Shown: positions 44,141 through 52,050 of the stretch, piece by piece
How the letters are laid out: the number at the start of each line of letters is the position of its first letter
Numbering within the stretch: the first letter of the stretch is position 1
Assembly (NCBI RefSeq): GCF_900198195.1
Contig: NZ_LT899436.1
Coordinates: 186,001 to 250,000, forward strand
Reading direction: 5' to 3'
DNA length: 64,000 nucleotides
DNA from: Tenacibaculum jejuense
GTDB lineage: Bacteria > Bacteroidota > Bacteroidia > Flavobacteriales > Flavobacteriaceae
Notes under the pieces: model-generated
What the model saw: the letters and a program-made list of their open reading frames with translations, nothing else
The model's database searches: none
Told to the model about the DNA's origin: nothing
Program-made: the position numbers and the translations under genes

Positions 44141-45682
44141 TTACATTTTCATTAACCAAGTCTTCATGTCAACCTCTTGAGCAATAATACTTCTTAAATC
44201 GTCTATTTTCACTCTTTTTTGTTCCATTGTGTCTCTGTGACGAATGGTAACAGTATTATCTTCTAAGGTATCGTGATCAACAGTAATACAAAATGGTGTT
44301 CCTGCAGCATCTTGCCTTCTATATCTTCTACCTACTGCATCCTTTTCATCATAAGCAACATTAAAATCCCACTTTAGATCATTAATAATTTTACGAGCGA
44401 TTTCAGGTAATCCATCCTTTTTAACTAAAGGAAGGATAGCAGCTTTAGTTGGGGCTAAAACCGCAGGTAATTTTAATACTACTCTTGAAGTTCCGTTCTC
44501 TAGTTCTTCTTCCTGTAAAGAGTTTGAGAAAACAGCTAAAAACATACGATCTAAACCAATAGAGGTTTCTAATACATATGGTACATAGCTTTTATTTTCT
44601 TCGTGGTCGAAATATTGTAATTTTTTACCAGAGAATTCTTCATGTTGATTTAAATCAAAATCTGTACGTGAGTGAATTCCTTCTAATTCTTTAAACCCGA
44701 ATGGGAATTTAAATTCAATATCTGCAGCAGCATCAGCGTAATGAGCTAATTTTTCATGATCATGGAAACGGTAATTGTCTTCACCCATTCCAAGAGATAA
44801 ATGCCATTTTAAACGCGTCTCTTTCCAGTGTTTATACCATTCTTTTTGTGTGCCTGGTTTAATAAAGAATTGCATTTCCATTTGTTCAAATTCGCGCATT
44901 CTAAAAATAAATTGACGAGCAACGATTTCATTTCTGAAAGCTTTACCAGTTTGAGCAATTCCAAAAGGAATTTTCATTCTACCAGTTTTTTGAACATTTA
45001 AGAAGTTTACAAATATACCTTGTGCAGTTTCTGGTCGTAAATAAACTTGCATAGAACTATCTGCGGAAGCTCCTAATTGAGTTCCGAACATTAAGTTAAA
45101 TTGCTTAACATCTGTCCAGTTTTTTGAGCCAGTTAAAGGATCTGCAATCTCTAATTCTTCAATTAAAGTTTTAACATCTGCTAAATCTTCATTTTCTAAA
45201 GACTTTGCCAAACGAGAAAGAATCGAATTAATCTTTTCTTGATATCCTAAAACACGTCCGTTTGTTGCTAAAAATTGTTCTTTGTCAAAACTTTCACCAA
45301 ATCTTTTAGCAGCTTTTTTAACTTCTTTATCAATTTTAGCTTCAATTTTAGCACAATAATCTTCTACTAAAACATCTGCTCTATATCTTTTTTTAGAGTC
45401 TTTATTATCAATTAAAGGATCATTAAAAGCATCTACGTGGCCAGATGCTTTCCAAGTGGTTGGGTGCATCAATATAGAGGCATCTATTCCTACTATATTT
45501 TCATTCATTTGAACCATTGCCTTCCACCAATATTCTCTAATATTCTTCTTTAATTCTACTCCATTTTGAGCATAATCATATACAGCGCTTAATCCGTCAT
45601 AAATTTCAGATGATTGAAAAATATATCCGTATTCTTTAGCGTGAGAAATAACCTTTTTAAATTGATCTTCTTGTTTTGCCAT
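44141..45682 (-). CDS. glyQS: Glycine--tRNA ligase, alpha2 type
   Basis: A 513-residue class II synthetase of the eukaryote-like alpha2 type (a single chain, not the alpha/beta pair). Class II motif 2 is FGIAQTGKAFRNEIVARQFIFRMREFEQME, the C-terminal anticodon-binding domain holds LAPTKAAILPLVKK and the typical FCITVDHDTLEDNTVTIRHRDT, and the N-terminal part carries the Gly-specific loop with ATNGRVLGYQEKI. Length is normal. Its start codon lies 4 nt after a TATTTTTG element, as with dxs and rsmI. Confidence 0.97.
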   Translation of the reverse strand: MAKQEDQFKKVISHAKEYGYIFQSSEIYDGLSAVYDYAQNGVELKKNIREYWWKAMVQMNENIVGIDASILMHPTTWKASGHVDAFNDPLIDNKDSKKRYRADVLVEDYCAKIEAKIDKEVKKAAKRFGESFDKEQFLATNGRVLGYQEKINSILSRLAKSLENEDLADVKTLIEELEIADPLTGSKNWTDVKQFNLMFGTQLGASADSSMQVYLRPETAQGIFVNFLNVQKTGRMKIPFGIAQTGKAFRNEIVARQFIFRMREFEQMEMQFFIKPGTQKEWYKHWKETRLKWHLSLGMGEDNYRFHDHEKLAHYADAAADIEFKFPFGFKELEGIHSRTDFDLNQHEEFSGKKLQYFDHEENKSYVPYVLETSIGLDRMFLAVFSNSLQEEELENGTSRVVLKLPAVLAPTKAAILPLVKKDGLPEIARKIINDLKWDFNVAYDEKDAVGRRYRRQDAAGTPFCITVDHDTLEDNTVTIRHRDTMEQKRVKIDDLRSIIAQEVDMKTWLMKM

Positions 45683-45686
45683 ATTG

Positions 45687-45694
45687 CAAAAATA
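45687..45694 (-). promoter_or_regulatory. -7 element of glyQS, 4 nt from the start codon
   Basis: Reverse strand TATTTTTG, then CAAT and ATG. It has the same 4-nt spacing as the elements of dxs and rsmI. No clear TTTG was found at the usual distance upstream. Confidence 0.6.
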
Positions 45695-45729
45695 AAATAT
45701 GGTTTGAATTATTAATACTTAATAAATAA

Positions 45730-45760
45730 AAAAGTGAAGAATTTATTGTTCTTCACTTTT
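45730..45760 (-). terminator. Terminator after the coiled-coil protein gene
   Basis: AAAAGTGAAGAA pairs perfectly with TTCTTCACTTTT around a 7-base loop, with A/T-runs on both sides. Confidence 0.88.
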
Positions 45761-45784
45761 AAGGTATTATATTTTGTTTGAATG

Positions 45785-46690
45785 TTATCTTAATTTTACT
45801 TGAGTTTTTCCTGTGAAGATACCATCTACGTACGTATTTATGGTATGGATTCCTTTGGTAATATCGCCTCTGTTTACTAAAATTAATGAAACAACTCCTA
45901 ATTGATTGTTATCATAATCGGCAAAAATATTGTCGCTAAACACAATAGTTTCACCTGATTTTATTTTTTTATCACCTTTTGCGGCTATAACATTTTTGTC
46001 TTCATCTAAAATCTGAATTAAAATTTCTTTTTTCCCAGGAGTAGTAACTGGATTTGGTTCTAAGTCAAATTTTATTTTAAAAGCATCTGTTCTTCTAGAT
46101 CTTGATGTAGTCGTTAACTTACCACTACTTCTTTCTTTCATAGCATAAGCATTAATGTTGTTTACCTTGATGATACCAGCAACATCAACCTTTGCTTTTA
46201 ATGCTTTACGCTCTTTAATAAGTGTTTGATTTTTTCTGCTAAGCGTTTTTTGAGAAGCGTTTTTTTCTTCAAGTTGGTTTTTAACCACAATATTCTCTTG
46301 TAATAACTCGTAATTCTGTTTGTTCAGAGAATCTACTTGAATAAATAACCTTCTGTTTTCTCTTTCTAATTTTACAATTTTTCTAGAATATTTAACAATA
46401 AGATTGTAATTCGATTTTTTTAAGTTTTTTATCGAATCTCTTAGAGTGATTATTTTATTGATTTCTTTTACAAGTCGCTGTGATAGATCTTTATTTTTTA
46501 CATTAATGTTTTTGTAATCATCAATAATTTCGTCTAATTCAGCCTGAAGTTCAATTTTCTGTTCAGAAAAGGCGTCTTCTAGTTTTTTGTAATCACTATT
46601 CAGTTTAAAAGAATAAACAACTAGCAGAATTACAAGTGTAGCTATAAGATACTTAAAACCATTAGGTTTTATACGGTTTTTAGGACTCAT
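45785..46690 (-). CDS. Membrane-anchored coiled-coil protein with C-terminal beta domain
   Basis: 301 residues: a single membrane helix at about residues 12-27 (KYLIATLVILLVVYSF), a coiled coil at about 30-155 with regular Leu/Ile/Lys heptads (SEQKIELQAELDEIIDDY, later SLNKQNYELLQENI), then a 130-residue C-terminal domain that looks like a beta-sandwich. Related flavobacterial genes are often labelled as chromosome-partition proteins, but I see no ATPase or DNA-binding motif and do not support that name. The coiled coil probably spans the periplasm. Function unknown. Confidence 0.78.
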   Translation of the reverse strand: MSPKNRIKPNGFKYLIATLVILLVVYSFKLNSDYKKLEDAFSEQKIELQAELDEIIDDYKNINVKNKDLSQRLVKEINKIITLRDSIKNLKKSNYNLIVKYSRKIVKLERENRRLFIQVDSLNKQNYELLQENIVVKNQLEEKNASQKTLSRKNQTLIKERKALKAKVDVAGIIKVNNINAYAMKERSSGKLTTTSRSRRTDAFKIKFDLEPNPVTTPGKKEILIQILDEDKNVIAAKGDKKIKSGETIVFSDNIFADYDNNQLGVVSLILVNRGDITKGIHTINTYVDGIFTGKTQVKLR

Positions 46691-46967
46691 TACTTTATAT
46701 TGGGGCTTTTACTATGAGATTTATAAAATATTACAACGATAAAATAACTATTTTATTCTAGTATTAAATTTAAACTTTAGCTATGTGCATGTATTATGAA
46801 ATTCGTTCTTAATACGTTTAATTAGCTTAACAAGCCACAAAGTTATAACTTTTATAATAGATATTACTTTTAAAACTGTTTAATTAGTTAAAAGCTTCTT
46901 TTACTTGACTTTTAATATGGATTAAAGTTAACTTAGGGTGAGTGGAAAAAGCATGGTAATGTGTTAA
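46691..46967. other. Intergenic region upstream of the coiled-coil protein gene
   Basis: AT-rich and without an open gene. A reverse-strand TAACTTTG at 46838-46845 is a possible -7 element for the coiled-coil protein, giving a leader of about 150 nt. I see nothing else. Confidence 0.5.
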
Positions 46968-46972
46968 ATAAA

Positions 46973-47004
46973 AAAATCCTTTAGAGTAATTTCTAAAGGA
47001 TTTT
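46973..47004 (-). terminator. Terminator of the tRNA-Arg gene
   Basis: On the reverse strand, AAAATCCTTTAGA pairs with TCTAAAGGATTTT around a 6-base loop, directly after the tRNA and followed by a T-run. Confidence 0.88.
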
Positions 47005-47005
47005 G

Positions 47006-47079
47006 TGACCTCGGCAGGATTCAAACCTGCAACCTCTTGAGCCGTAATCAAGTGCACTATTCAGTTATGCTACGAGGCC
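47006..47079 (-). tRNA. tRNA-Arg (anticodon ACG)
   Basis: The reverse strand folds into a cloverleaf. The acceptor stem is GGCCTCG against CGAGGTC with one G-U pair; D-stem GCAT/GTGC; anticodon stem CTTGA/TCAAG with loop TTACGGC, so the anticodon is ACG (Arg, CGN codons; A34 normally becomes inosine by TadA); T-stem GCAGG/CCTGC with loop TTTGAAT. The discriminator base is A and CCA is not encoded. Total length is 74 with the discriminator. Confidence 0.95.
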
Positions 47080-47123
47080 GTTTTTGCGGATGCAAATATA
47101 TAAGTTTTTTTGGAATCTTAAAA

Positions 47124-47351
47124 TTATTTAGAAAATTCTTTTTTAAAATCTTCTAAAGCTTCACTTGCTTTTTCATAATCCGACTCATTAATTAATAAGT
47201 CAACAGATTGTCCTAAGGTTCCAAAACCGGCTAATCTGCCAGATTCATGATTGTCTTTAACAATGGAAGTAATACCTAGTTCATTTAGAATTTGCGCTAG
47301 TCTATTTACTATTATTGATGTTCCTGAAAAAAGTTTAATATAATCACTCAT
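47124..47351 (-). CDS. DUF2007 domain protein (putative signal-transducing protein)
   Basis: A 75-residue soluble protein starting MSDYIKLFSGTSIIVNRLAQ, a good match to the DUF2007 fold (ferredoxin-like, related to a GlnB-like alpha-beta plait), with the VDLLINESDYEKASEAL motif near the C-terminus. Function unknown. I used the ATG at 47351 instead of a TTG two codons upstream. Confidence 0.85.
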   Translation of the reverse strand: MSDYIKLFSGTSIIVNRLAQILNELGITSIVKDNHESGRLAGFGTLGQSVDLLINESDYEKASEALEDFKKEFSK

Positions 47352-47370
47352 AATCAAAATTTTTTAAAAA

Positions 47371-47523
47371 TTAATCTAATGCATTTTTCGTGATATAAGC
47401 TCTCCATCCAATAATTATTAATTGAAGTTTCGATGCTTTTGAAATATCCAATTGTCTTTTGGTAAAAGACAGAAGTATGGTTTTGTTGATCTTGGCTAAA
47501 GCCTTAAATAAATGCTTTTTCAT
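47371..47523 (-). CDS. Small conserved flavobacterial protein of 50 residues
   Basis: MKKHLFKALAKINKTILL..., highly basic, with a hydrophobic C-terminal half (LQLIIIGWRAYITKNALD). A short protein of this shape occurs in many flavobacteria and is sometimes labelled SsrA-binding protein, but it is far too short for SmpB and lacks its motifs, so I do not use that name. Start ATG at 47523; the frame continues upstream into the hairpin and repeats, which I consider non-coding. It is 20 bp upstream of the DUF2007 gene on the same strand. Confidence 0.65.
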   Translation of the reverse strand: MKKHLFKALAKINKTILLSFTKRQLDISKASKLQLIIIGWRAYITKNALD

Positions 47524-47561
47524 TATATAAGCTTTATAATCAAATATAATGAAAAAGTATG

Positions 47562-47593
47562 GAAAAGTGATGAGGCTTGGCTCATCACTTTTC
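47562..47593 (-). terminator. Perfect hairpin at the end of the minisatellite (probable SPFH terminator)
   Basis: GAAAAGTGATGAG pairs perfectly with CTCATCACTTTTC around a 6-base loop. On the reverse strand a T-rich run follows (CATACTTTTTC). The arm shares AAAAGTGA with the repeat unit next to it. Confidence 0.72.
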
Positions 47594-48026
47594 ACTTTTT
47601 CGTTTTCACTTTTTCGTTTTCACTTTTTCGTTTTCACTTTTTCGTTTTCACTTTTTCGTTTTCACTTTTTCGTTTTCACTTTTTCGTTTTCACTTTTTCG
47701 TTTTCACTTTTTCGTTTTCACTTTTTCGTTTTCACTTTTTCGTTTTCACTTTTTCGTTTTCACTTTTTCGTTTTCACTTTTTCGTTTTCACTTTTTCGTT
47801 TTCACTTTTTCGTTTTCACTTTTTCGTTTTCACTTTTTCGTTTTCACTTTTTCGTTTTCACTTTTTCGTTTTCACTTTTTCGTTTTCACTTTTTCGTTTT
47901 CACTTTTTCGTTTTCACTTTTTCGTTTTCACTTTTTCGTTTTCACTTTTTCGTTTTCACTTTTTCGTTTTCACTTTTTCGTTTTCACTTTTTCGTTTTCA
48001 CTTTTTCGTTTTCACTTTTTCGTTTT
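47593..48026. repeat. Minisatellite: 31 perfect copies of a 14-bp unit
   Basis: The forward-strand unit is CACTTTTTCGTTTT. Copies run without interruption from 47593 to 48026 (434 bp). One imperfect copy follows at 48027-48039 (the G is lost), and the left edge runs into the terminator hairpin. All copies are identical, which suggests recent expansion or ongoing slippage. The unit does not code for anything: 14 is not a multiple of three, and the forward-strand frames are open only because no stop codon occurs in the unit. The array is transcribed on the reverse strand as the 3' untranslated region of the SPFH gene. Confidence 0.97.
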
Positions 48027-49357
48027 CACTTTTTCTTTTCTATCATTTTCTTAGCTAACTCAGCTCCGATTAATGATTGTAGCAAATTCCCACTGTTTTT
48101 GTTTCCTGTACTTCCTTCTATGTAGGTAGTTGGGAGTTTCAAATCTTTCAATTGTTGAGCAACTCCCACTGCAGTCTTGTACTCCCATTCTGCTTTTTCT
48201 TGAGGGGTTAAACCTGCAGTTACCAATCTTTGATTTTCATAGGCTTGAGCATCGGCAGCTAGTTTTTTACTTTTAGCTTTGTATTGCTCAACTTCATATT
48301 GTTTCTTTTCTTTTGTTAAATTAAATTCAGCAACTTTTGCTTCTGTTTCTGCAGCAATAGTTTGTTGTATCTGCGCTTTTTCTAGTCTAGCTCTTTCTTT
48401 TGCTTTTTCTGCTTCTCCTTTTGCTTTTTCTTTTTGTGCACGGTAAAATTCTCTTTCTGCTTGTTGTTTTTCTAATTGTGTTTGTGCAACTTCTTCTTTT
48501 TGTAATTGTAATCTGTTGTCAAAAGTCTCTTCCCAATCAATTTCAGTAACTACAGCTTGTACTACAGTTAAACCGTATGATTTTAATGAATTTCCTTTTA
48601 CTCTTACAGGTTCACCATTTTGCATTTTAATTCTGAATCTTTTTTGACGAGATTCTTTATTAGGAATAGTTCTAGTTACAGTACTGTCACCAATAATCTC
48701 TGGTTTTTGGTTTTCAGTATATTCTTCTAAAACATACATTCCATTTTCTAATTGATCTTGAAAATATCTGTCGAAATCTGCAGCCTGTCCTGAAATATAA
48801 TCTTGTGCAGCCATAAGTTTACAAGTGTTTTTTATAGATTGATCGATATTAGGTATAATTCTAGATCGTATTAAATTTTTTTCCGTTTTGTTTCTATCAG
48901 CGACAGATAAAAACTGTTTTTCATCTGAAATATCGATACTTATGACAATTGATGTAGCAATTTTCCCTTTTACTGCGTCGTTAAATTCCCATTGACGTGA
49001 TTTGTCTACATAGGCATACTGACTTTGATCTCCTAATTGTCCTTTTTTATTTGGTATCACATATTTTACTGGGATTTCAAATTGTATAGGGATTAATCTT
49101 CCCCACATTTTAGTTTTTAAACCTTGTTGAAATACTGCTTTTTGTCCGCCCCAAGGATATTGAACAGCATAAGCAGTTCCAGGTTCAGCGTAAAAGAATA
49201 TTCCAGAAGTTATACTTAGTAATACACCTACAATAATTACGGTAATGCTTTTTTGTGTTGTTAACCATTCTAAGTCTTTTACTTTTTTAAAGAAAGGTTT
49301 TATTACAATAGATGCAAATCCTAGTAGGATTAATAAAATTCCGAAAAATGTTAGCAT
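48026..49357 (-). CDS. SPFH/Band 7 domain membrane protein
   Basis: 443 residues. Two N-terminal membrane segments (residues 3-20 and 37-55) are followed by an SPFH domain (about 60-285), a long charged coiled coil with Gln/Glu/Lys/Arg heptads (about 285-390) and a hydrophobic-ended tail. The order fits a prohibitin/flotillin relative, probably forming a ring or scaffold on the inner membrane. The last codons (MIEKKK, then TGA) lie directly at the edge of the 14-bp minisatellite; the TGA itself falls in the imperfect copy, so a change in repeat number cannot alter the protein. A separate 24-codon frame lies 29 bp upstream on the same strand. Confidence 0.88.
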   Translation of the reverse strand: MLTFFGILLILLGFASIVIKPFFKKVKDLEWLTTQKSITVIIVGVLLSITSGIFFYAEPGTAYAVQYPWGGQKAVFQQGLKTKMWGRLIPIQFEIPVKYVIPNKKGQLGDQSQYAYVDKSRQWEFNDAVKGKIATSIVISIDISDEKQFLSVADRNKTEKNLIRSRIIPNIDQSIKNTCKLMAAQDYISGQAADFDRYFQDQLENGMYVLEEYTENQKPEIIGDSTVTRTIPNKESRQKRFRIKMQNGEPVRVKGNSLKSYGLTVVQAVVTEIDWEETFDNRLQLQKEEVAQTQLEKQQAEREFYRAQKEKAKGEAEKAKERARLEKAQIQQTIAAETEAKVAEFNLTKEKKQYEVEQYKAKSKKLAADAQAYENQRLVTAGLTPQEKAEWEYKTAVGVAQQLKDLKLPTTYIEGSTGNKNSGNLLQSLIGAELAKKMIEKKK

Positions 49358-49386
49358 AGTTAGTTTAATGTTTTAAATAGTTGTTG

Positions 49387-49461
49387 TTAAAATATAATTT
49401 GAATTAAAGTTGATATAAGTTCAACAATAGCTTCTGTTAATTTTAATATGATAGTTATCAT
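49387..49461 (-). CDS. Possible 24-residue hydrophobic peptide upstream of the SPFH gene
   Basis: The reverse-strand frame MITIILKLTEAIVELI-STLIQIIF, with ATG and TAA, encodes an amphipathic-looking helix with only two acidic residues and one lysine. It lies 29 bp before the SPFH start codon on the same strand. The size is small enough to arise by chance in AT-rich sequence, so the support is weak, but the composition is unlike a random translation. Confidence 0.35.
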   Translation of the reverse strand: MITIILKLTEAIVELISTLIQIIF

Positions 49462-49880
49462 TTTTTAAGTTGTTTTTTAGTTAGTAATTAGATCAATTTC
49501 GAAATTGTTTGATGAATATATGGCGAACGAAATATCATTACCAAATTTTTGAAATAGATTTAATTTAATTGGATTTATATATGAAGTCAAAAAAGTCAAA
49601 AAAGTTTTAAACTAAAACTTATTAATCTTTATTATTGTTTTAAATGTTAACTTAATTTTTGTTTTATGTTTTTATGTGTAATAAAACAAAGGCCTTTTTT
49701 TGTTCGTGTTTTAAAAGCAAAGGAAAAATGGTCTTTTTAAGAAGTGAAAAAATTAATTTTATCTTTTTGATAAAAAAATTAATGATTTTTTCAGAATTAA
49801 ATTTTTAAGTTTTTTGTTGTCAAAAATTGAAATTCAAACAACGTATAATTACCTATATTCGCAATAAAATTTTCAATTGT
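49462..49880. other. Intergenic region between the SPFH gene and the Ca2+/Na+ exchanger gene
   Basis: Very AT-rich and with no further open gene on either strand. It contains a perfect 14-bp palindrome CAATTTCGAAATTG at 49494-49507 (possible regulator site for the SPFH side) and a TATATTCG element at 49854-49861 that may belong to the exchanger promoter. Confidence 0.55.
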
Positions 49881-50822
49881 ATGAGTATTGTATATGTTCT
49901 TATTGGTTTGGTGCTGTTAGTTTTTGGAGGTGACTTTCTAGTGAAAGCCTCAGTTGGACTTTCTTTTAAATTGAACATATCAAAAATGGTTATAGGTATG
50001 ACAGTAGTATCTTTTGCTACTTCAGCTCCTGAGTTATTGGTTAGTTTACAAGCGGCTTTAGATGGTTCTCCAGCTATTGCTATTAATAATGTAATTGGGT
50101 CTAATATTGCTAATATTGGTTTGGTTTTGGGAGTTACGGCTTTAATAGGTCCTATAGCTGTAAGTAAAGATTTTTATAGGTTAAATTGGCCTGTAATGAT
50201 GCTTTTTTCATTAGCCATCTTTTACTTTCTTCAAAATGATAATCAGTTAACAAATACAGAAGGAATAACTTTATTCTTAGGTTTGATTGTGTTTTTAATA
50301 GTTCTAATAAAGTCAGCAAAAGAAGATGATGCAGATTCAGATGAAGTAGATGATAAGTTAGCTAATACTGGTTATGGTAAAATAGCGATCTGGTTACTAA
50401 TTGGAGCTGCTGCATTATATTTTGGTTCTGATTTGTTAGTTACTGGTGCAAAAGATTTAGCTGAACGTGTCGGAGTTAGCGAAGGTGTGATTTCTATTAC
50501 AATGATAGCAATAGGGACTAGTGTGCCTGAGTTAGCTGCTTCTGTAATCGCTGCTGTTAAAGGAGAAAAGGCTATATCTTTAGGGAATTTAATAGGGTCA
50601 AATATTTTTAATATTGCTTCTGTTTTAGGTTTAACATCTATGATTAAAACTATTCCTGTTACAGAACCACAAATTTTAACAAGAGATATTTATTGGATGC
50701 TAGCATTTGCTTTTGTGATTTTACCTTTAGTGTTTATTCCTGAAAGATTTAAGTTAACTAGATTAAAAGGAGCAGTACTGTTTTTAGGATATTGTGTTTT
50801 TATTTATTTAGCTTTCTTATAA
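49881..50822 (+). CDS. Calcium/sodium antiporter (YrbG type)
   Basis: 313 residues, about ten membrane helices, with two inverted halves, each carrying an alpha repeat: MTVVSFATSAPELLVSLQAAL with NVIGSNIANIGLVLG, and AIGTSVPELAASVIAAVKGE with NLIGSNIFNIASVLG. This is the K+-independent CaCA family exchanger that moves Ca2+ against Na+ or H+. The ATG at 49881 starts directly at the first helix; a longer frame upstream would add a basic segment that I regard as non-coding. It is a single-gene unit with a palindromic terminator. Confidence 0.93.
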   Translation: MSIVYVLIGLVLLVFGGDFLVKASVGLSFKLNISKMVIGMTVVSFATSAPELLVSLQAALDGSPAIAINNVIGSNIANIGLVLGVTALIGPIAVSKDFYRLNWPVMMLFSLAIFYFLQNDNQLTNTEGITLFLGLIVFLIVLIKSAKEDDADSDEVDDKLANTGYGKIAIWLLIGAAALYFGSDLLVTGAKDLAERVGVSEGVISITMIAIGTSVPELAASVIAAVKGEKAISLGNLIGSNIFNIASVLGLTSMIKTIPVTEPQILTRDIYWMLAFAFVILPLVFIPERFKLTRLKGAVLFLGYCVFIYLAFL

Positions 50823-50828
50823 AAAACA

Positions 50829-50861
50829 AAAAACTCACATTAATTAATGTGAGTTTTTTTA
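50829..50861. terminator. Bidirectional terminator between the antiporter and glutamine synthetase genes
   Basis: A perfect palindrome, AAACTCACATTAA against TTAATGTGAGTTT, with A-run on one side and T-run on the other. Confidence 0.9.
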
Positions 50862-50879
50862 TCTACAAATGATATTATT

Positions 50880-51893
50880 TTACTTAATATCTGCGCTTTT
50901 TACAGTTTGAACGATTCTTCCTGCTACTTTGTATGGATCAGCATTTGAAGCTGGACGACGATCTTCTAACCATCCTTTCCATCCTTTTTCTACAGTAATA
51001 ATTGGAATACGGATAGAAGCTCCTCTATCAGATACACCATAGCTAAAATCGTTAATTGAAGCTGTTTCGTGTAATCCTGTTAAACGTTGGTCGTTGTATT
51101 CTCCATAAACAGCAATATGCTCTTTAGTTACAGGTCTAAATGCTTCACAAACTTTTTCGTAAGTTTCTTTGCTTCCACAAGTTCTTAATAAAGTGTTTGA
51201 GAAGTTAGCATGCATACCAGAACCATTCCAGTCTCCTTTTACTGGTTTTGGGTGATATTCAATATAGAATCCGTATTTCTCAGTTAATCTATCTAATAAG
51301 TAACGAGCAACCCAAATTTCATCACCAGCTTTTTTAGCTCCTTTAGCAAATAATTGGAATTCCCACTGCCCTGAAGCAACTTCTTGGTTAATTCCTTCAA
51401 AGTTCAAACCAGCAGCAATACATAAATCAGCATGCTCTTCAACAAAATCACGACCATGAGTATTTTTACCTCCTACAGAACAGTAGTACATTCCTTGAGG
51501 TCCAGGATAACCACCAATAGGGAAACCTAAAGGTAATTGAGTGTGCGTATCCATAATAAAATACTCTTGCTCAAATCCAAACCAGAAATCATTATCATCA
51601 TCATCAATAGTAGCTCTTGCATTTGATTCGTGTGGAGTACCATCAGCATTTAAAACTTCAGTCATTACTAAATAACCGTTGTCACGAGCTGGATCAGGAT
51701 AAATAGCTACAGGCTTTAATAAACAATCAGAGTCTCCTCCTTCAGCTTGTTTTGTAGATGATCCATCAAAAGACCAAATAGGACAGTCTTCTATTTTTCC
51801 ACTAAAGTCTTCAACAACTTTAGTTTTGCTTCGCATGTTTTGTGTTGGATAATATCCGTCTAACCAAATGTATTCTAATTTAGATTTAGCCAT
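50880..51893 (-). CDS. Glutamine synthetase, eukaryote-like (type II)
   Basis: Makes glutamine from glutamate and ammonia at the cost of ATP. At 337 residues it is much shorter than the usual bacterial type I enzyme (about 470) and has the type II signature block SFDGSSTKQAEGGDSD, then FGFEQEYFI, and NGSGMHANFS near the C-terminus. I used the ATG at 51893; a longer frame to 51944 is upstream but has no support. It is divergent from the type III gene, with 157 bp in between that hold two CCC-N10-GGG sites. I know of similar type II enzymes in other flavobacteria. Confidence 0.93.
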   Translation of the reverse strand: MAKSKLEYIWLDGYYPTQNMRSKTKVVEDFSGKIEDCPIWSFDGSSTKQAEGGDSDCLLKPVAIYPDPARDNGYLVMTEVLNADGTPHESNARATIDDDDNDFWFGFEQEYFIMDTHTQLPLGFPIGGYPGPQGMYYCSVGGKNTHGRDFVEEHADLCIAAGLNFEGINQEVASGQWEFQLFAKGAKKAGDEIWVARYLLDRLTEKYGFYIEYHPKPVKGDWNGSGMHANFSNTLLRTCGSKETYEKVCEAFRPVTKEHIAVYGEYNDQRLTGLHETASINDFSYGVSDRGASIRIPIITVEKGWKGWLEDRRPASNADPYKVAGRIVQTVKSADIK

Positions 51894-51949
51894 GATTTTT
51901 TTATCGTTAATTAGTTTATCATGCAAAAATGTATTTTTTTTCAAACACC

Positions 51950-52017
51950 CCCAAATTTTTTAGGGTTAAAAAACAGTTATTTTAAAAATAAATAATTTCA
52001 CCCCTATTTTTTTAGGG
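51950..52017. promoter_or_regulatory. Two CCC-N10-GGG sites between the glutamine synthetase genes
   Basis: Site 1 is CCC-AAATTTTTTA-GGG (51950-51965) and site 2 is CCC-TATTTTTTTA-GGG (52002-52017), 52 bp apart (about five helical turns). Site 2 covers where the -33 region of the type III gene would be. Site 1 overlaps a reverse-strand TTTG that lies 18 bp before a TA...TTTTTG in front of the type II gene. A common regulator is inferred; it is not named. Confidence 0.55.
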
Positions 52018-52026
52018 TATTAATAG

Positions 52027-52034
52027 TAATTTTG
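52027..52034 (+). promoter_or_regulatory. -7 element of the type III glutamine synthetase gene
   Basis: TAATTTTG, a full match to TAnnTTTG, 16 nt before the start codon. Confidence 0.6.
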
Positions 52035-52050
52035 CTTAAAATTATTAATA

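Noticed and set aside
47593..48026. CRISPR array
   Set aside because: The repeats are contiguous, with no spacers between them, are only 14 bp long, and no cas genes are in the window.
47512..48125. Three overlapping forward-strand frames of 169-182 residues with the repeat FSLFRFHFFVFT
   Set aside because: All three frames are open only because the 14-bp unit contains no stop codon and is not a multiple of three. The translation is the same repetitive phrase in every frame, and the real gene is on the other strand.
49680..49706. AAAGGCC-type hairpin as a terminator
   Set aside because: Pairing around AAAGGCCTTT is short and imperfect when extended, and no gene ends there.
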